Of a stretch of DNA of 64,000 nt, positions 12,148 to 25,045 are shown one piece after another. The notes under the pieces are model-generated. The model saw nothing but the letters and a program-made list of their open reading frames with translations, was not told the origin of the DNA and made no database searches. Positions within the stretch are counted from its first letter, which is position 1. Each line of letters starts with the position of its first letter. The position numbers were made by a program, and so were the translations under genes. The stretch comes from Branchiostoma floridae (taxonomy: Eukaryota > Chordata > Leptocardii > Amphioxiformes > Branchiostomatidae): contig NW_023365730.1 in the NCBI RefSeq assembly GCF_000003815.2, positions 339,512-403,511 on the forward strand, written 5' to 3'.

Positions 12148-13010
12148 TTTTTTCTTACGGAGAGAAAACGTTTCTTGTATAAAGAAAGTTGAGAAAAATC
12201 AAGAAACCTCCTATAAAACCTTTGTATGCTAATTCCTACACAAAGATTTTCATTCTTGTTTTTCTTAAGTGAAGAAAATATTTCTAATATAATGATCACT
12301 GAGCAAGAATGTTCAAGAAATTAAAGTAAATCTTTCTTTTCCAGTCTTTACACAAGATTTGCTTCTTGTTTGTTCAAATGGAAAATATTGCAGAATCTAT
12401 CCTGAAGAATATTATTCTTGTCAAATACCAGTTTTTTCTTTAAGATTTGTTTTTACCAGAAAAACATTCTTGAACTTTCTTGTTGTCTCACTGTAGAAAG
12501 TCTGAGAAACATAATTCTTGGGTTTTTTTCATCACTTTCTTGACCAAATACTGTTCAACAAAGAAAAGAAAAAAAAAGAAAATCAAGAAATTGCAAAACA
12601 ACTTATAACTAGCATGAAATTCTTAAATGTTCTTGTAATCTTTATCCATAAAGTTCTTGTTTTTCTTGATGATATGTAAGAAGATATTAGCATATTTTTC
12701 TGAACTCACTTGACTGAATACTAATAAGAAAAACAAGAAATTACGAAACAAGCTATGACTAGCATAATATTCTTGAATGTTATTATGTTTCTTATCAAGA
12801 AAATTTAAGAAATTTGATGATTCTCGTTTTTCTTTATAAATAATATAATATTCAATGAAAACAATAAAAGTATCATTTTCTCCTTATATTCTTGACAACA
12901 CTACGTTTAAACAATTGGAGCATCAAGATATGAGAAATAACTTAGAACTAGAATAATTTTATTTTGTTTTCCCAATACGAGAGTTTAAGAAAGATTTTCT
13001 TGCAGTAAGA
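12140..13010. repeat. TTCTTG/CAAGAA-rich tract 1
   Basis: About twenty TTCTTG or CAAGAA hexamers in 0.87 kb, often as TTCTTG followed within 10-20 bases by AAGAA. No fixed period is visible. TTCTTG predominates. Confidence 0.6.
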
Positions 13011-13899
13011 TATCTTCCTTTTGCTAAGGATCATGGGAAATTACTCCCATCATCCTTTGCTGCTAATTTGAACCGGGAGTCACAGTTGCAAGTCACACTC
13101 ATCTCCAGCTCTGTAGTTTTGTCTCAGATGTCCATTAGTTCTTATAATAACAGGGAACGAATAGGATGTGTTTCGTAATGACGATTTTCTGCACCATGTG
13201 GGACCTTGTTTACAACGTGGCTAGCTTTTTTAGAGTTCCAAAATGCTACCGAAGCCAAGGCCAAGCCGGATGCCCCCCTCCCCCATGCAGGTATGTTAGC
13301 CATCTTACTTGGAATACGATTTCCAAAGCTACTATGTCTGTAGATGTATATCATGAGACCAAACAGTTATTACAGAATATGTAAGTAAAGTGAATGAAAT
13401 TCTGCAAAATACTAAGAATTGACTATAATATTTGCAAGGAAGGAAATGTATATTAGAGATGTTGGCCTTTACAGGGGGAGGGGGGCGACATAAGGATCGA
13501 TGATCATTCATGGTCTTTGTGTGTTGTTCTAGGCTCAGTAACCTGCTGGTATACAAGGAGGATGTTCCCATCTCAACTTTGGAGAGGCCTTTAACAAGAA
13601 GAAGTTATACTTACAACAACAGCAACATTGTAGCTCTAATGGTTTTATATGGACAATTAGTTATAGTTGCATGACTGCACAGTACTGTATCAGGAAAAAA
13701 TTCAATATTAAAGAAAGCGTAGTTACAAAATGGTTGATTTTTGCATTCTTTGTTGGTAAGGAATGAGTAATAGAGGAAAACACCACAAAACTTGTATGAA
13801 CAATATTGATGATAATAAATATGATTGGCATGTATTGACATAACTGTCAAAGTGTCAACATTGAGTTGTTTGTACACTTTATATAAGAATGTTAATCTT

Positions 13900-14390
13900 A
13901 ATATAAGAAACTGATTCTAGGTTTGTAGTTGCAAGAAATTCAGTCTTGAAGACAGAATGTTATTGCAGGCACAAGAAATCTCAATCTCCATGCAAGAAAG
14001 CGATTCTTGATGTACTAGCTATAAGAAAATCACTCTTGGAGACAAAGTAAATCCTCATACAAGAACCTCAATCTTCATGCAAGAAAGTCGTTTCTGGTGT
14101 AAGAAATTCAGCCTTAGAGACAGAAAGGTATTCCTGGAACAAGAACCTCATTCTTGATATAAGAAATTCATTCTTCAGCATGCATGTATTAGAAATAGAT
14201 TCTGACCACAAGAAAACTATTCTAGAAGTTCTGGTCCATTAGTGATAAGAAAAAAATTCTTAGCACAAGAAAAATATGGGTTTCTTGAATTTTCTCAAAA
14301 CAGGGATACAGAATAATATTCTTGCTGTAAGGTCAGTTTTCTTTGTGCAAGAAAAAACAAGAAAGATAAGAAAATTCATTTTTTGTAGTG
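13900..14390. repeat. TTCTTG/CAAGAA-rich tract 2
   Basis: The same hexamers recur with CAAGAA now dominant, in loose units of roughly 30-40 bases such as GCAAGAAA.. followed by ATTCTTGATG. The 0.9 kb between the two tracts lacks this enrichment. Confidence 0.6.
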
Positions 14391-14399
14391 TGGGCACTG

Positions 14400-15850
14400 C
14401 CGTATTCGTTACCAGCCAAGAAGAATGTTTAGTTGTCACAACGTGTAGCTTTAATAGCAGTAAAACTGTCACTCGATGTTACTGACGTATAGTTTACTTT
14501 TTATTACCTACGAAGGATTAATAACTTTAAAGGGTTTTGTTATTGCAAATTCATGACAATCAGTACTTATCTCACACGACCAGCACCTAATGATGTTCCA
14601 ATCGAGCCACATTACCCTAACCCTCTTCAGAATTGAACATGGTTTAAGCCATAACTATGACTTTCTGTCTTCCTTTCATCTCTCCCAAAAACTACTCTTT
14701 ACTGAACATAGTGTTTGACGTGCAATGCTAAGCAGTTAATACGTCAGCTTCGAAATTTTTGCGGGATACAGTGTTCAAACAGACCAAGATTGCCTAATTT
14801 GGAAAGATTCAATGACCCATCGTCGTGGAACTACGTCATCAGCTTTGATTACGTCAACGCGTTTTTATAAAAAATCCCGGTGGGAATAGATATCGAGAGT
14901 AATAATGAAACATATGTTACTTCGAACGTGTGAAGCATATATGTTACTTGGACCGTAACGTCATTGACCGTATCACCATTTATCATAGAGTGTCCTATAT
15001 GTATGATATGTTACGCAATAAGCTATCCACATTCCTATGTCTAAACACTACAGATCTACGATATTCATTGTAACATTTTTGATACGCCTTTTTAAGGTAT
15101 TGTTCAATTGTTTTCGGATTCTCCTGCGATTTGTCGGATTCTCCTTCGATTTTTCGAAAGTTGAGTAAGCAAACAGTCACTTGCCGGTGGGTTCGGCGAC
15201 TCTGTTAGCCTGACTTGCACATGACTTTACCAGCTACGCCACACATAACGCCACAACTTAAAACATTGAGTTCCGTGATAAGTTGGTTATGTTGTATACA
15301 TGCATCAAAAAGAATCATCAGAATTCTAGAAAGATCTCATGAACTTGGAATCGCGCCCAGCGCCAGCGTGTTCCCTTGAGGACTCAAAATGTGTTCTTTC
15401 AACCCCGGCCTTCAAAGTCTCATCACTGCGACATTTGGCAAGGGACCAGAACCGAAAATATTCCATTTATTTCTGACATCTCAATTATTGTTTTCCATCT
15501 TTTCGCGGGGCGATATTAAAACTGAAAAATTGACAGTGAACCGAAAGCAGCATGGTGTCTGAGGAAAGCTGAAGTAATAAAAGTTAGACGCGCTTTGCGA
15601 ACTGTTCTGTCGTCTTTAATTAATCATCGCACGCTGTAATAACTGAAGTACATAATTGTGTACATCTCCTACTTCCAGAGTTGTTAAGACTAGTCCAAGT
15701 ATCAAAGCTTCTGTATATGTTATAAAAGCGGTAGTATTTTTGCGTCTGCTTTCGTCAGCGCAAGATGTTCACCTCAAGATTGTGTCACGGACCGCAGATG
15801 ACCCTCGAGAACAAAATAGTGACATTATTTCTTTTTCTATTTTGCTCTGA
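14400..15850. other. No supported gene
   Basis: Only a short 21-bp near-tandem repeat (TCGGATTCTCCT, 15115 and 15136) stands out. Open frames are short and unrecognised. Confidence 0.45.
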
Positions 15851-15852
15851 AC

Positions 15853-16102
15853 AAACGAAGACAATGTGGCACCCCTCTCAACTTAGTAAATAACTTATAT
15901 CAACAGTTCCACAATTACACATTACTGACAGAAGGTAAAGGTAGACTTTTCTTCAACCTCCCCGACCAAACTCGCCGGGTAAGTTAAGGGGAAAAGGTAA
16001 AAGGCCAATTTCAAGGGCCACAACGTCGGTTGCACGGCGGGTATCGAACTCGGGACCTCTAGATTCCGGGTCGAACACTCTACCAGTTAAGCTAAACACG
16101 AA
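15853..16102 (-). mobile_element. tRNA-derived SINE, family 1, full-length-like
   Basis: On the minus strand a tRNA-like head has an A-box (TAGCTTAACTGGTAGAG) and a B-box (GAGTTCGATACCC) in the right order, followed by a body with GGTCGGGGAGG, CTACCTTTACCTTCTGTCAG, TTGATATAAGTTA and ACATTGTCTTCGT. The same body occurs at 7.1, 18.3 and 19.3 kb. The internal promoter boxes indicate an RNA polymerase III origin. Confidence 0.85.
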
Positions 16103-16109
16103 ATCATAA

Positions 16110-18240
16110 TGTAGCTTAAAATAAGCATAGTTACGTTCTATATCGAAATAGTAATGCAGAAGCTTTCTGATGAGGTTTCAATGATAACGAAGAATGATAA
16201 AATAACACATTTTGGATCATTGGATGACTGAATGTCTTGGTTTTACGTAGGAGGAAGCGAAGATATCCTGTCATCATGCTAAATCAAATGATTCATTATC
16301 AGCTAGCTTTTCTGGCAAACGCGAAGTGATAATGGATTATTCTTCAAGGAAGTCCTTGGGGTAAACTTTCATAAGTGAAGGAAGTAGAGCACCTTAAGTT
16401 GATTTCTCAAGAGCGGCACTCGATTCTTCTTGCTAACTGTAGTGAAATGTCAAGAGAGGAAAACCTTCTAAGCGGCTCAAGGAAGTCGCTGCTTCAAATA
16501 CAATCATTACCATAGGAGTACTTCACAGAAAATGTACAAGGCCAGATCTTTCAAACATCTCAGAAGACTCGACTTTCAAGTCTTCAAATGTCCACTTTTA
16601 TCTGACAAGATTGGAGACGAATGATACAAATCCTTGAAGAAAAGAAATAAGTAAGTGGGAAAGGAAATGAAAGTTATTTACCATAGTCGATAAGTAGAAA
16701 CTGATATTATATATACAGAAGCAATTTAATTTTGCAACCTTCAAGAGCACTCAGAGAGACAGAACTACTTGTCAAATCGACATACATTTGTAAAAGAATT
16801 AATACATTTAGTAGCAGCATGTCGGTACCTAATGGATCGATATAACACAGTGATTATGGATCGAAACCGCCTGGGGTATATGTCAGGATACATCGCCAGT
16901 ACAGGGTAGTGTATTACTGGTATAGGGGTACAAAGCTTATTTGTAATTTTCATCTTTTTTATCTATATCTTTTAAAACATCTTTATGCATTACAAACAGT
17001 GTTTACAACATAAACATCACAGCCTAACAGTACAGTACAGTATCACGTCCGTTACAGTTTTGCCCAGTATTTTGCCTATATGGTTAGAAATTAGAGCAGC
17101 CTCAGCTTGGAAGCTTTCTTACAGGTTTCCTCTTTTACAACAGCCAGCACACCAGATTTTAAGAAACAGCAGGTTTTGAAACAACAGTTGGATTATTGGT
17201 GTAAGGTCATTTATATCAGAAGAGTGCACGTGATTTGTCTTATCCTAGTACAAAGGTGACAAGGTAGGGGGAGAAATGGCATCAGAAGTTGACGTTTTAA
17301 TTGCATTACTTTGCCGTTGTATCAGCTCATAGCTTCGACCTGTTCCCCTCTTAGCCTTTATACCCATTAAATCTAGCTCCCTACACGTGTATACAGAATA
17401 ACAACCTGCTTCGTGAGTGTGATGTTGAGATTGCGTCACTTTAAAGAGTGAACCGGGACTTTTTGTTGAACCTATCTTTAGATACATTTGCAGGAAAGAT
17501 ATCTGAAACGTGGTTTTGCCACCTTATGTTGTAGTAAACCGTGTAAAAAAGAAACGATTGCATCTACACGCGACTTGGTCTGCGTGTCTGCCTTCACGTT
17601 ATCATACATGGGAATCTTGTTAAGGAGGTGCCAGACGGTGTGTTACGTGAAAGATGAATGTGGTCTGAGTTACGACCGAACGATAAGAAAGTACCGTACC
17701 CTATCAGAACATGAGATCGCTCAGTCTGCATTCAAGCTGTGCAGTACAGTATCACGATGACGTGACAAATTAAGCTACACGATTGAGATGGGCTTTTTTC
17801 AGCTCAAAATATTTTCAGTCATTTCTTTGTAGCTGTAGAGCGCTGCTTGACACCACACCTTTGCACATTTTACTTTAGTTTCGGAATACTGACTGTAGTT
17901 TTTGCTGTTTTTCTTTAACCAAAACCCAGGGCTAAATTCATTATCTATTATATAACCAAACTGTTGGGCGCTCTTTTTAAATACGTTTTTGAGACTAAAA
18001 TAGCACTGACTGATATCAAGCAAAAGTAGATCCAACTAGTTGAAACTAGGAAGCAGAAAGGAAGAGACAGTTGCCCAATTAGAGTCAAAATGATTTACTA
18101 TACGTTTAGACCCCAACTCTTAGGCCACGGCAAGTATGTGTTGGATTACATCAGCGCGCTCATCAATTTTCTCTCTCTCTCACTGAATTTAGAGCCTGCA
18201 TGTGATGCTATCCACATTTTTTTCTATTTGGTAATGATTT
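16110..18240. other. No supported gene
   Basis: Unrecognised sequence. CAGTACAGTATCACG occurs at about 17036 and 17744 as a direct pair about 0.7 kb apart, which may be chance. Open frames here have no known motif. Confidence 0.4.
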
Positions 18241-18244
18241 TACA

Positions 18245-18487
18245 GACGGGGACAATATGGCACTGTGTTTAGTAACTTATATGAACAGTGCTATATACAA
18301 CACAGTACAGACAGAAGGTAAATGTAGTCTTTCCTTTTACCTCCCCGACCAAAGAAAGGTACCCATTTTTACACCTAGGTGGAGTGAGTAAAATCAAGTG
18401 AAGTGCCTTTCCCAAGGGCACAACATCGAGGGAACGGCGGGTATCGAACTCTGGACCTCTAGATTCCGAGCGACACATGCACAAGTC
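18245..18487 (-). mobile_element. tRNA-derived SINE, family 1
   Basis: The head carries the B-box AGTTCGATACCCGCC in reverse, then GGTGTAAAAATGGGTACC, the CTTCTGTCTGTACTGTG body and an ATATTGTCCCCGTCTG end. The A-box side is shortened at 18487. Confidence 0.85.
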
Positions 18488-19164
18488 GCCACGACTTTCA
18501 CTTACTGTTGCCTTTCATCGTGTAAGCTAATTTCTTACGTTCAACATGACGTGTTCACCATCAAACGGAACCTGGCATTAAGTGACGCCTTCTTCGTGGC
18601 GTCTGTGTCAAGACTTTGATATAGTTCTCCTTTATATCAGCATCAGACGGCCCTTAGATTCGATAACGTAATGAATTTCCCGGAATTCTGGGGCCAATCA
18701 GCCTTCATCTGTCTTAGCAGATTGTACTCCAAATTGGATAGATTTTCAGATTTGGACGTCTTACGTAAGACTGTGGAGACGTGGTGTTGCCGACAATCTA
18801 GTCTAACAAGGTTCGGACGTAAGAAAGTCCAATTTACGGGGCGTCCGGGCTATTTAAGGCTGAAATTCCACATTTTCACACGGAAACGATTCAGTTTCAG
18901 TATTGTGTGTGATTATCAATATCATGACAGAACCCGTGATACAAATTTTCCATTACGTCTCCATAGAATGAACCTTTGCTCTCCTGTTGCAATTTGCAGC
19001 CTTAAATAGGCAGCGGTCGACCCTTTAACGAACATTGGATTTGTATACCCCATACTTACAATATCATACAAGCTGCAGGCATAACTGAAACGGCGACAAA
19101 ACACACAATTCGTAAAAAGATTCATTTTTCTTAAACTTCAGTGAAGACTTTGTCAATCAGCTCG

Positions 19165-19447
19165 GTGGTGGCGTCGTGTGTGACGGAACTGGTAGAGCGT
19201 TCGGCTCGGAATCTAGAGGTCCCAAGTTCGATGCCCGCCTTGCCCCCGGCGTTTGTGTCCTTAGAAAAGGCACTTTACAAGACCTTACTCACTTTATCTG
19301 ACTTCGACTCCAGGGTACCTGACTTCGGCCGGGGAAGGAAAAGACAAGGCTACATTTGCCTTCTGTCTGTACTGTGTATGTGACACTGTTGATATAAGTT
19401 ACCAACTTGAGCGCAGTGCTACATTGTCCTCGTCTGCCCAAAAGCAA
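19165..19447 (+). mobile_element. tRNA-derived SINE, family 1, opposite orientation
   Basis: Plus-strand copy: A-box-like GAACTGGTAGAGCG, B-box AAGTTCGATGCCCGCC, body CTTCTGTCTGTACTGTG, TTGATATAAGTTA, end ACATTGTCCTCGTCTG. It has fewer obvious changes than the 15.9-kb copy. Confidence 0.85.
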
Positions 19448-19688
19448 ATAGAAATGAATCACTGCATCACAGCAAAGTTGCATTTAGGCCCCAGTAATGC
19501 ATGAGGGGGATAAATGACATTCTACCATGCAAGGCGTCTAGAGACAGGGATATCTCGGATATAATCAACATCCAGCTAACAGAACCGCGCGCCTCGAGTG
19601 GAAAGAGTCAGGCTGTCGTGTGATGATGAAGGCGAAGGGCGTGGAGGTGGCGCCATGCTTGAAAATTTGATCGAGTCCATCGTGGAAA

Positions 19689-19955
19689 GTCTGAGTCCAT
19701 AGTGTTTGAATGCGATTTGGACACACTTTGTACGCATTTTACAAGTGACAAAATGGCAGGAAACTTTCCCTGACGGTCAACAACGTTTATCAAATGATAA
19801 ATTCAATGGACTTGTATAAAGAGTTGTGGTGACGCCACGGTTTCCCACCTTGTAAGTCTGAGTCCATACACTATTTGGACATGTCTGCCAGTCTTTTTGC
19901 ACGCATTGTATAAGTGACAAAAATGGCAGAAAACTTTCCCTGACGGTCAACAAAA
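19689..19955. repeat. Tandem duplication, about 165-bp spacing
   Basis: AAGTCTGAGTCCATA and AACTTTCCCTGACGGTCAAC each occur twice (19689 and 19855; 19763 and 19934) with similar sequence between them. Confidence 0.8.
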
Positions 19956-20047
19956 GCAAAAGGCGACCATCGCGTCTTAAACCGAAAGACTCTCGTCCCA
20001 GTCCGTGTCCAGAGTCACGTATACGTATATGGAAGAAGAACATATTA

Positions 20048-20570
20048 CCTACCTTAGCTCACAGTGGGTGTCTCCCACGCACTTATCAGCTCAGATACCG
20101 GAGACGCAATCCAGGTATCAGCGTCTGTGGCCTTAGAATAGGAACTTTAAAAACACTTAGCATGATTTATTTAGAGACGTGCTAAAAAGCGTAATTGGGA
20201 TTTAAAAGAAATCAATAAAGATAACAATAAAGCATCTTTGAAATTTTATTTAGTTCATATTATTCTATTTTGATCCGAAGATATCTACCTTAGCTCACAG
20301 TCGGTGTCTCTCACGCACTTATCAGCTCAGATACCGGAGACACGATCCACGCTGCCTGGATACAACTCTACACGACACTTGTCCTTAACAAAGACTTGAT
20401 TTATGGTTAATTATTACTAAGCACGATAAAAAGGTTTACCAGGCACAGCGCAGTATCAGCGTCTGTGGTATTAAAATAGGAATTTGAAATCACTTAACAT
20501 GATTTATTTAGAGACATGCTAAAAAGGGTAAATTTTGATTGAGATTTAAAAGAAATCAGAGTACAAAAAT
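20048..20570. repeat. Duplicated 170-bp segment, second copy split by about 105 bp
   Basis: CTACCTTAGCTCACAGT and CTTATCAGCTCAGATACCGG occur at about 20048 and 20286. GTATCAGCGTCTGTGG and GATTTATTTAGAGAC occur at about 20117 and 20451. The second copy has an extra block (about 20350-20450) absent from the first. Confidence 0.75.
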
Positions 20571-21293
20571 ATCTTCGGGATTTCAGTTATCAGATTTTAA
20601 TTCATTTGGAGTATACTGTTTTGAATCTATAGATAATGAAATGTAATCGTATCCATAAATTATTATTAATTACTATTTTAAGGATAATCATTTTCATATA
20701 TTTTTTCGGCTCGTGAAACATCATTTAGCACAACAGAGGAGCTAAGAAATGTAGTTTTAAACCAAAATAGGACAGCAAAAACCACCAAGGCACGGAATGA
20801 CATAATGTCTATTCATACTGGTATATATGTTAACGACATTGACTTTCCTATGTAGTTTCAAAGTCAGAGATAAATTGCATTCTTCCAACCAGTGTCATTT
20901 ACTGCCCGTATTCACCAAACATCTACAACCATTTCCACTGATACATACAACCACATAACATAGCTATGTTTAATCTATGCTTAGCTAAGTTATTCTATGC
21001 TTAGCCTTTGATATTGACTGTAAAATTTGCCATGGAAGCCATTTCTATGCATGATGATAAAAGAAACGCACGACATATATATTAAATGTCATGAGTCCAC
21101 AGACACATTGATTCCGAAGCGTCCTTGGCCGTTTTCAGTCATCACGAGTGGCACACACAAATCTCAGGATCGCAAAATGGCTGCTATACGTCACAGATAA
21201 GTGGCTCATATGTCACAAACACGATATAAGCTTCGGAAAACGCTTCAAACCGCAAGTCCTCTCAACGAACTCTCCGGGAAGTACATCTTTTCT

Positions 21294-21890
21294 GACATGA
21301 ACCTCAACATGTCAGAAGCCGATGTTCTGAATATTGGCTTGTTTTGCAATATAAAGGCAGTAAAAACAAGTGTGATTTATTTGCACGTCCCTTCCATTAC
21401 GATTTATAGCTATTCACTTATAGATATTTTGGTGAGGTCCAAAGTAGCTTGGGGATGATCTTTTTTTCTTGTCAATAAAAAATAAAATGAAATAAAAATT
21501 TACGGGTCTTATGATTAGTGGCAAGTGTGCAGATGTTGACACAATGGTAGCCCCAAATCCGTAGGTGTTTTTGGTACCTTTAGACAGGTTACCCATGATG
21601 ACATGAACCTCAATATGTGAGAAGCCGATGTTCTGAATATTGGCTTGGTTTGCAACCTAAATGCAGTAAAAAACATTGTGATTTATTTGCACGTCCCTTC
21701 CATTGCGGTTTATAGTTATTCACTTATAGATATTTTGGTGAGGTCCAAAGTAGCTTGGGGTTTATCTTTTTTCTTGTCAATGAAGAATAAAACAAAATTT
21801 ACGGGTCTTAGTGGCTAGTGTGCAGATGTTGACACATTCACTGCCAGGCAGCACCAAATCCGTAGATGTCTTTGGCACGACAAATTAGCT
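21294..21890. repeat. Tandem duplication, 306-bp unit, two copies
   Basis: Unit 1 begins GACATGAACCTCAACATG at 21294; unit 2 begins GACATGAACCTCAATATG at 21600. Shared blocks include GAAGCCGATGTTCTGAATAT and GATATTTTGGTGAGGTCC. Each unit ends in the tail of SINE family 2. Confidence 0.9.
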
Positions 21891-21965
21891 GTCACTACAC
21901 CGTCATGGGGACAGGGGCATGGCGAGTATCGAATTCAGAATTTCTAAGCTTAAGACCACTGTCGA
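21770..21965 (-). mobile_element. tRNA-derived SINE, family 2
   Basis: The minus-strand head contains ATTCGATACTCGCCATGCCC, then a body with CTACGGATTTGGTGC and a tail GACCCGTAAATTTTG. A tail-only copy lies at 21476-21599, and a tail remnant rich in AAATAAAAT at about 22075-22115. Confidence 0.75.
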
Positions 21966-22764
21966 CTTCTTCAGGATCAAAAATGGCTGATCACTTCAGG
22001 ATGTAAACTCGCGAGAGCTACAGACACGTGATCTCATCGCGTGATCTTATGGAATGTACATTTCATACATACGAAACGAAATAAAATAAAATAAAATTTA
22101 GGGGTTTACATAGAATTCACACACATAACTTGTTTTGTAATAGACCTTCATATGACATTTGACTCTATACCTACCTGACATTTTACTGTCATTGTCTTTT
22201 ACGCGAATGAATTGTTTATATAGACTTTGGATCATCACTTATTTGTGGGGCACGGGTAGTGCCCATCTATAAAGACAAAACGGACAGAGACATGCAAAAG
22301 CTAATGTATTTTTGAATGTCAACCATGCAGCCTAATATATATATATCATTCAAAAGTAATGTTTTCAAGATCCTATATCCGGCAAAAAAATCACGATTCA
22401 GGCATATGAGTAGGGAAAACCAAATGGTTATAGATTGCAAACGGCGATACCACTTCTATGGCGCCTGGGCTTACAGGTGAGGTTATAACTCCATCTGGTG
22501 CCTGTCGCAACTACGTCTTATCAGGAGTATTTCTTATTAACCTTAAATGACGCATTTTACTGGCCAATCAATCCGTTAATAAGGCACAGAAGATCTACGC
22601 TTATCTCTATACAATGACAAATGGTTGCATCGGAAGAAGTCATATGAAGTAGATCAATATTTGCTCTAGGCTAACACGTGTACCTCTGATTGTGCTATCG
22701 CAACCACACAGCGAGTACATACATCTTCATAAAGTCCACAACTTACTCAATTTGTTCAAGAAAA

Positions 22765-22945
22765 AATTCACGGGTCTTAGTGCCAAGTGTGCAGCACCAA
22801 ATCCGTAGGCACCTTTAGACAGATTAGCCGTGAAGCTCGGTGGGCGTCACTCCACCGTCATGGGGGCAGGGGCATGGCGAGTATCGAACTCAAGACCTAC
22901 TGATTCTGAGTCTAACGATCTAGCTGTTGCGCCACACAGACACCC
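22765..22945 (-). mobile_element. tRNA-derived SINE, family 2, most complete copy
   Basis: On the minus strand: TGTGGCGCAACAGCTAGATC (A-box side), GAGTTCGATACTCGCC (B-box), then GCCCCTGCCCCCATGACGG, CTACGGATTTGGTGC and AAGACCCGTGAATTTT. It differs in body sequence from family 1, although both have tRNA-like heads. Confidence 0.8.
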
Positions 22946-23077
22946 GAATTTGGCTAAAGCGCAAGAGATTCGTATGTCTACCAGCCAGTGCAATGGCCGA
23001 AAGCAAACCCTAAAGAATCATATACTCAATTGCGTACCATTCCTGGCACAGAAAACCACAATGATCAGATATTGTTT

Positions 23078-23180
23078 GGTGTTAGATGTAACACCAACCA
23101 TTACAGAGGCTAATTGTCAATACCTCACACACAGACTACAGAACACGCCATATATCATATACAAATGTACAAACAAATTA
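23078..23180. repeat. Dispersed repeat with relatives at 25108 and 25645
   Basis: TGGTGTTAGAT.TAAC.CCAA, ATACCTCACA and ATATATCATATACAAAT are shared with 25108-25215; a more diverged third copy is at about 25645-25720 (CTATACCTCACACATACTAC). Confidence 0.7.
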
Positions 23181-24844
23181 ACAAAGTGTATCACAATAAT
23201 ATATAAACGCAGTGAGGGCTAATTTCCTTCATATCAGGTTGATGACTGTGAAGTACACATTACACATCCACTAACTAATCCGCTCATTGTCATTGGACCA
23301 GTGGGAGATCTGGTGCTAACCACAAATTCTGAGTTACCAACACCGAATTGTCGAAACGTTCAAAATGTCTTTCTTGAACTATCCCATCGTAGATGTCTCT
23401 CGAACCCTCTCAAGAACAGTAGACATCTTAACTACTTAGCTTTAAATTCAAACATTGTGAAATGTGCAAAGGTAAGGTGTGGCAGTTCGTTTGATTACTA
23501 TAACCAGAACATGTGTTTTGTCGAAGAGTGGCTGTACAGATACAGACACATGTAATAATATGACACAAACGTGCATGTTTTTCTCTTATAAAATTAAAGC
23601 ACACTATCGTATAAAAACTGTAAGACATCTTACCTCGAATTTGGAACAGCTCTCCCCTTCAAAACCCGATGAAATGAAATAATTTGTGCTGGACAGAGCA
23701 GGGAAAATCCCAACGTGTTCCAAATGGGCTGATTTTAACGGTCGTGGAGAGGAGCTACAAACCACTGCAAATCGTCAGCACCTGGGGACTTAAAACGAAC
23801 ATGGCGTTTTGAAGCGTTCAAAGACTGGAGCGTAGCTGTGAAGTGTGCCCTGGGAGGTCTGAGATTGATATCTGTGTTTAAGTAAAAAAGGTTTGGAGTG
23901 ATTTGTTGTAGTGTTCCTTTTGATTTATCTTACATAACATAACCAAAATTGGGTTGTAGCGACAAATGTAACAACACCAAACCATGTTAGTAAATAGAGG
24001 CAAAATAAATATAGGAATTAATCATTTTCTCATTCTATTGGAACTTTGCCATGAAAAATATAGGGGACACATCTATTCTATTCAAAGATCAAATATAAAA
24101 ACGATTACGCTAAGCATAAATTCCATTACGTAAGAATTTGAGATCATATGCGGGGTTACAACACTTTCTTGCAAGCTCAAAATAGTTTACAGGTCACGTA
24201 TAAAACGCAGTGGCTCCTTTGTTCCAGAATAAAAGACATGGTCGACATTTCTGTGGTGTTTTTTCAAGCGTTTGAGAAAGTAGCAGTCGTCTGTTGAACT
24301 TGGCTTGTTTAAGCTTAAGTGCCTACCTGAGAGTTGATCTATATATCACGTGGTCAAGACAAGTGTACGGGGAGTACCGTACCCGATCACTAAGCACTAT
24401 ACAGACTTGGAGTAATCAACTTTAATGAGCTTCAAGGCCTAAAGGCCACCTAGGCGACCTGGAATCATTTATCAACAAGCACTTTACTTCACTACTGGAG
24501 CTTCGGGGTTTTGTTTTAATACCATGGGGGTTACTGTCCTTACGTTACCTTTCACCTCACCATTTTTATTATGTTGCTATGATATCTAAAAATACATGAT
24601 GTTTTTTTCTATGCGTTATGCTGTAGACTGATGGAACAATATTTCTATGCATGAATGAATTTTGAAAAGCGTTTTGAGTGCAAATTGATAATGATCATAC
24701 AATAGTAAATAAGACATAAAACATATCATATCGCCTTGCCAAGATGTCTGAACAAAACTGATAAAGATTATGCTCATTTATCTTCGCATTCAACTAGATA
24801 AATAGACACGATTCCTTCTGCTGACGTCTGCAGTTCCTTGTAAC

Positions 24845-25045
24845 CTTAGTCTTTACCAGATCTGACTTTGCTGGCCATTATAGGGAGACTAATTTGCCAG
24901 GGGAATCTTGCTACCAGAGGAGTTGGTCGGATGTATGAATCTAAGCGTGGACTGACTCCCCTGGCCAATTTCCCAATTTGTTCGCCGAATTCTACGATCT
25001 CCGCTCCCCCATTGGAGGGCCTTGGTGAGGCTAGTGAGCTGACCA
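24845..25045. repeat. Dispersed repeat, copy 2
   Basis: Counterpart of 8010-8235; it reads GGCCATTATAGGGAGACTAA, TTGCTACCAGAGGAGTTGG, CTAAGCGTGGACTGACTC and GAATTCTACGATC. The minus-strand open frame across it is a by-product. Confidence 0.75.

Noticed and set aside
13142-13384. Possible exon on either strand
   Set aside because: Frames are open on both strands over the same bases and neither has a recognisable domain or a supported splice pair.
15853-22945. Genuine tRNA genes
   Set aside because: A- and B-box strings are present, but the cloverleaf is incomplete and each is joined to a shared repeated body, so they are SINE heads.
22830-23222. 130-codon plus-strand frame
   Set aside because: It starts inside the SINE family 2 copy and runs into the dispersed repeat at 23078.
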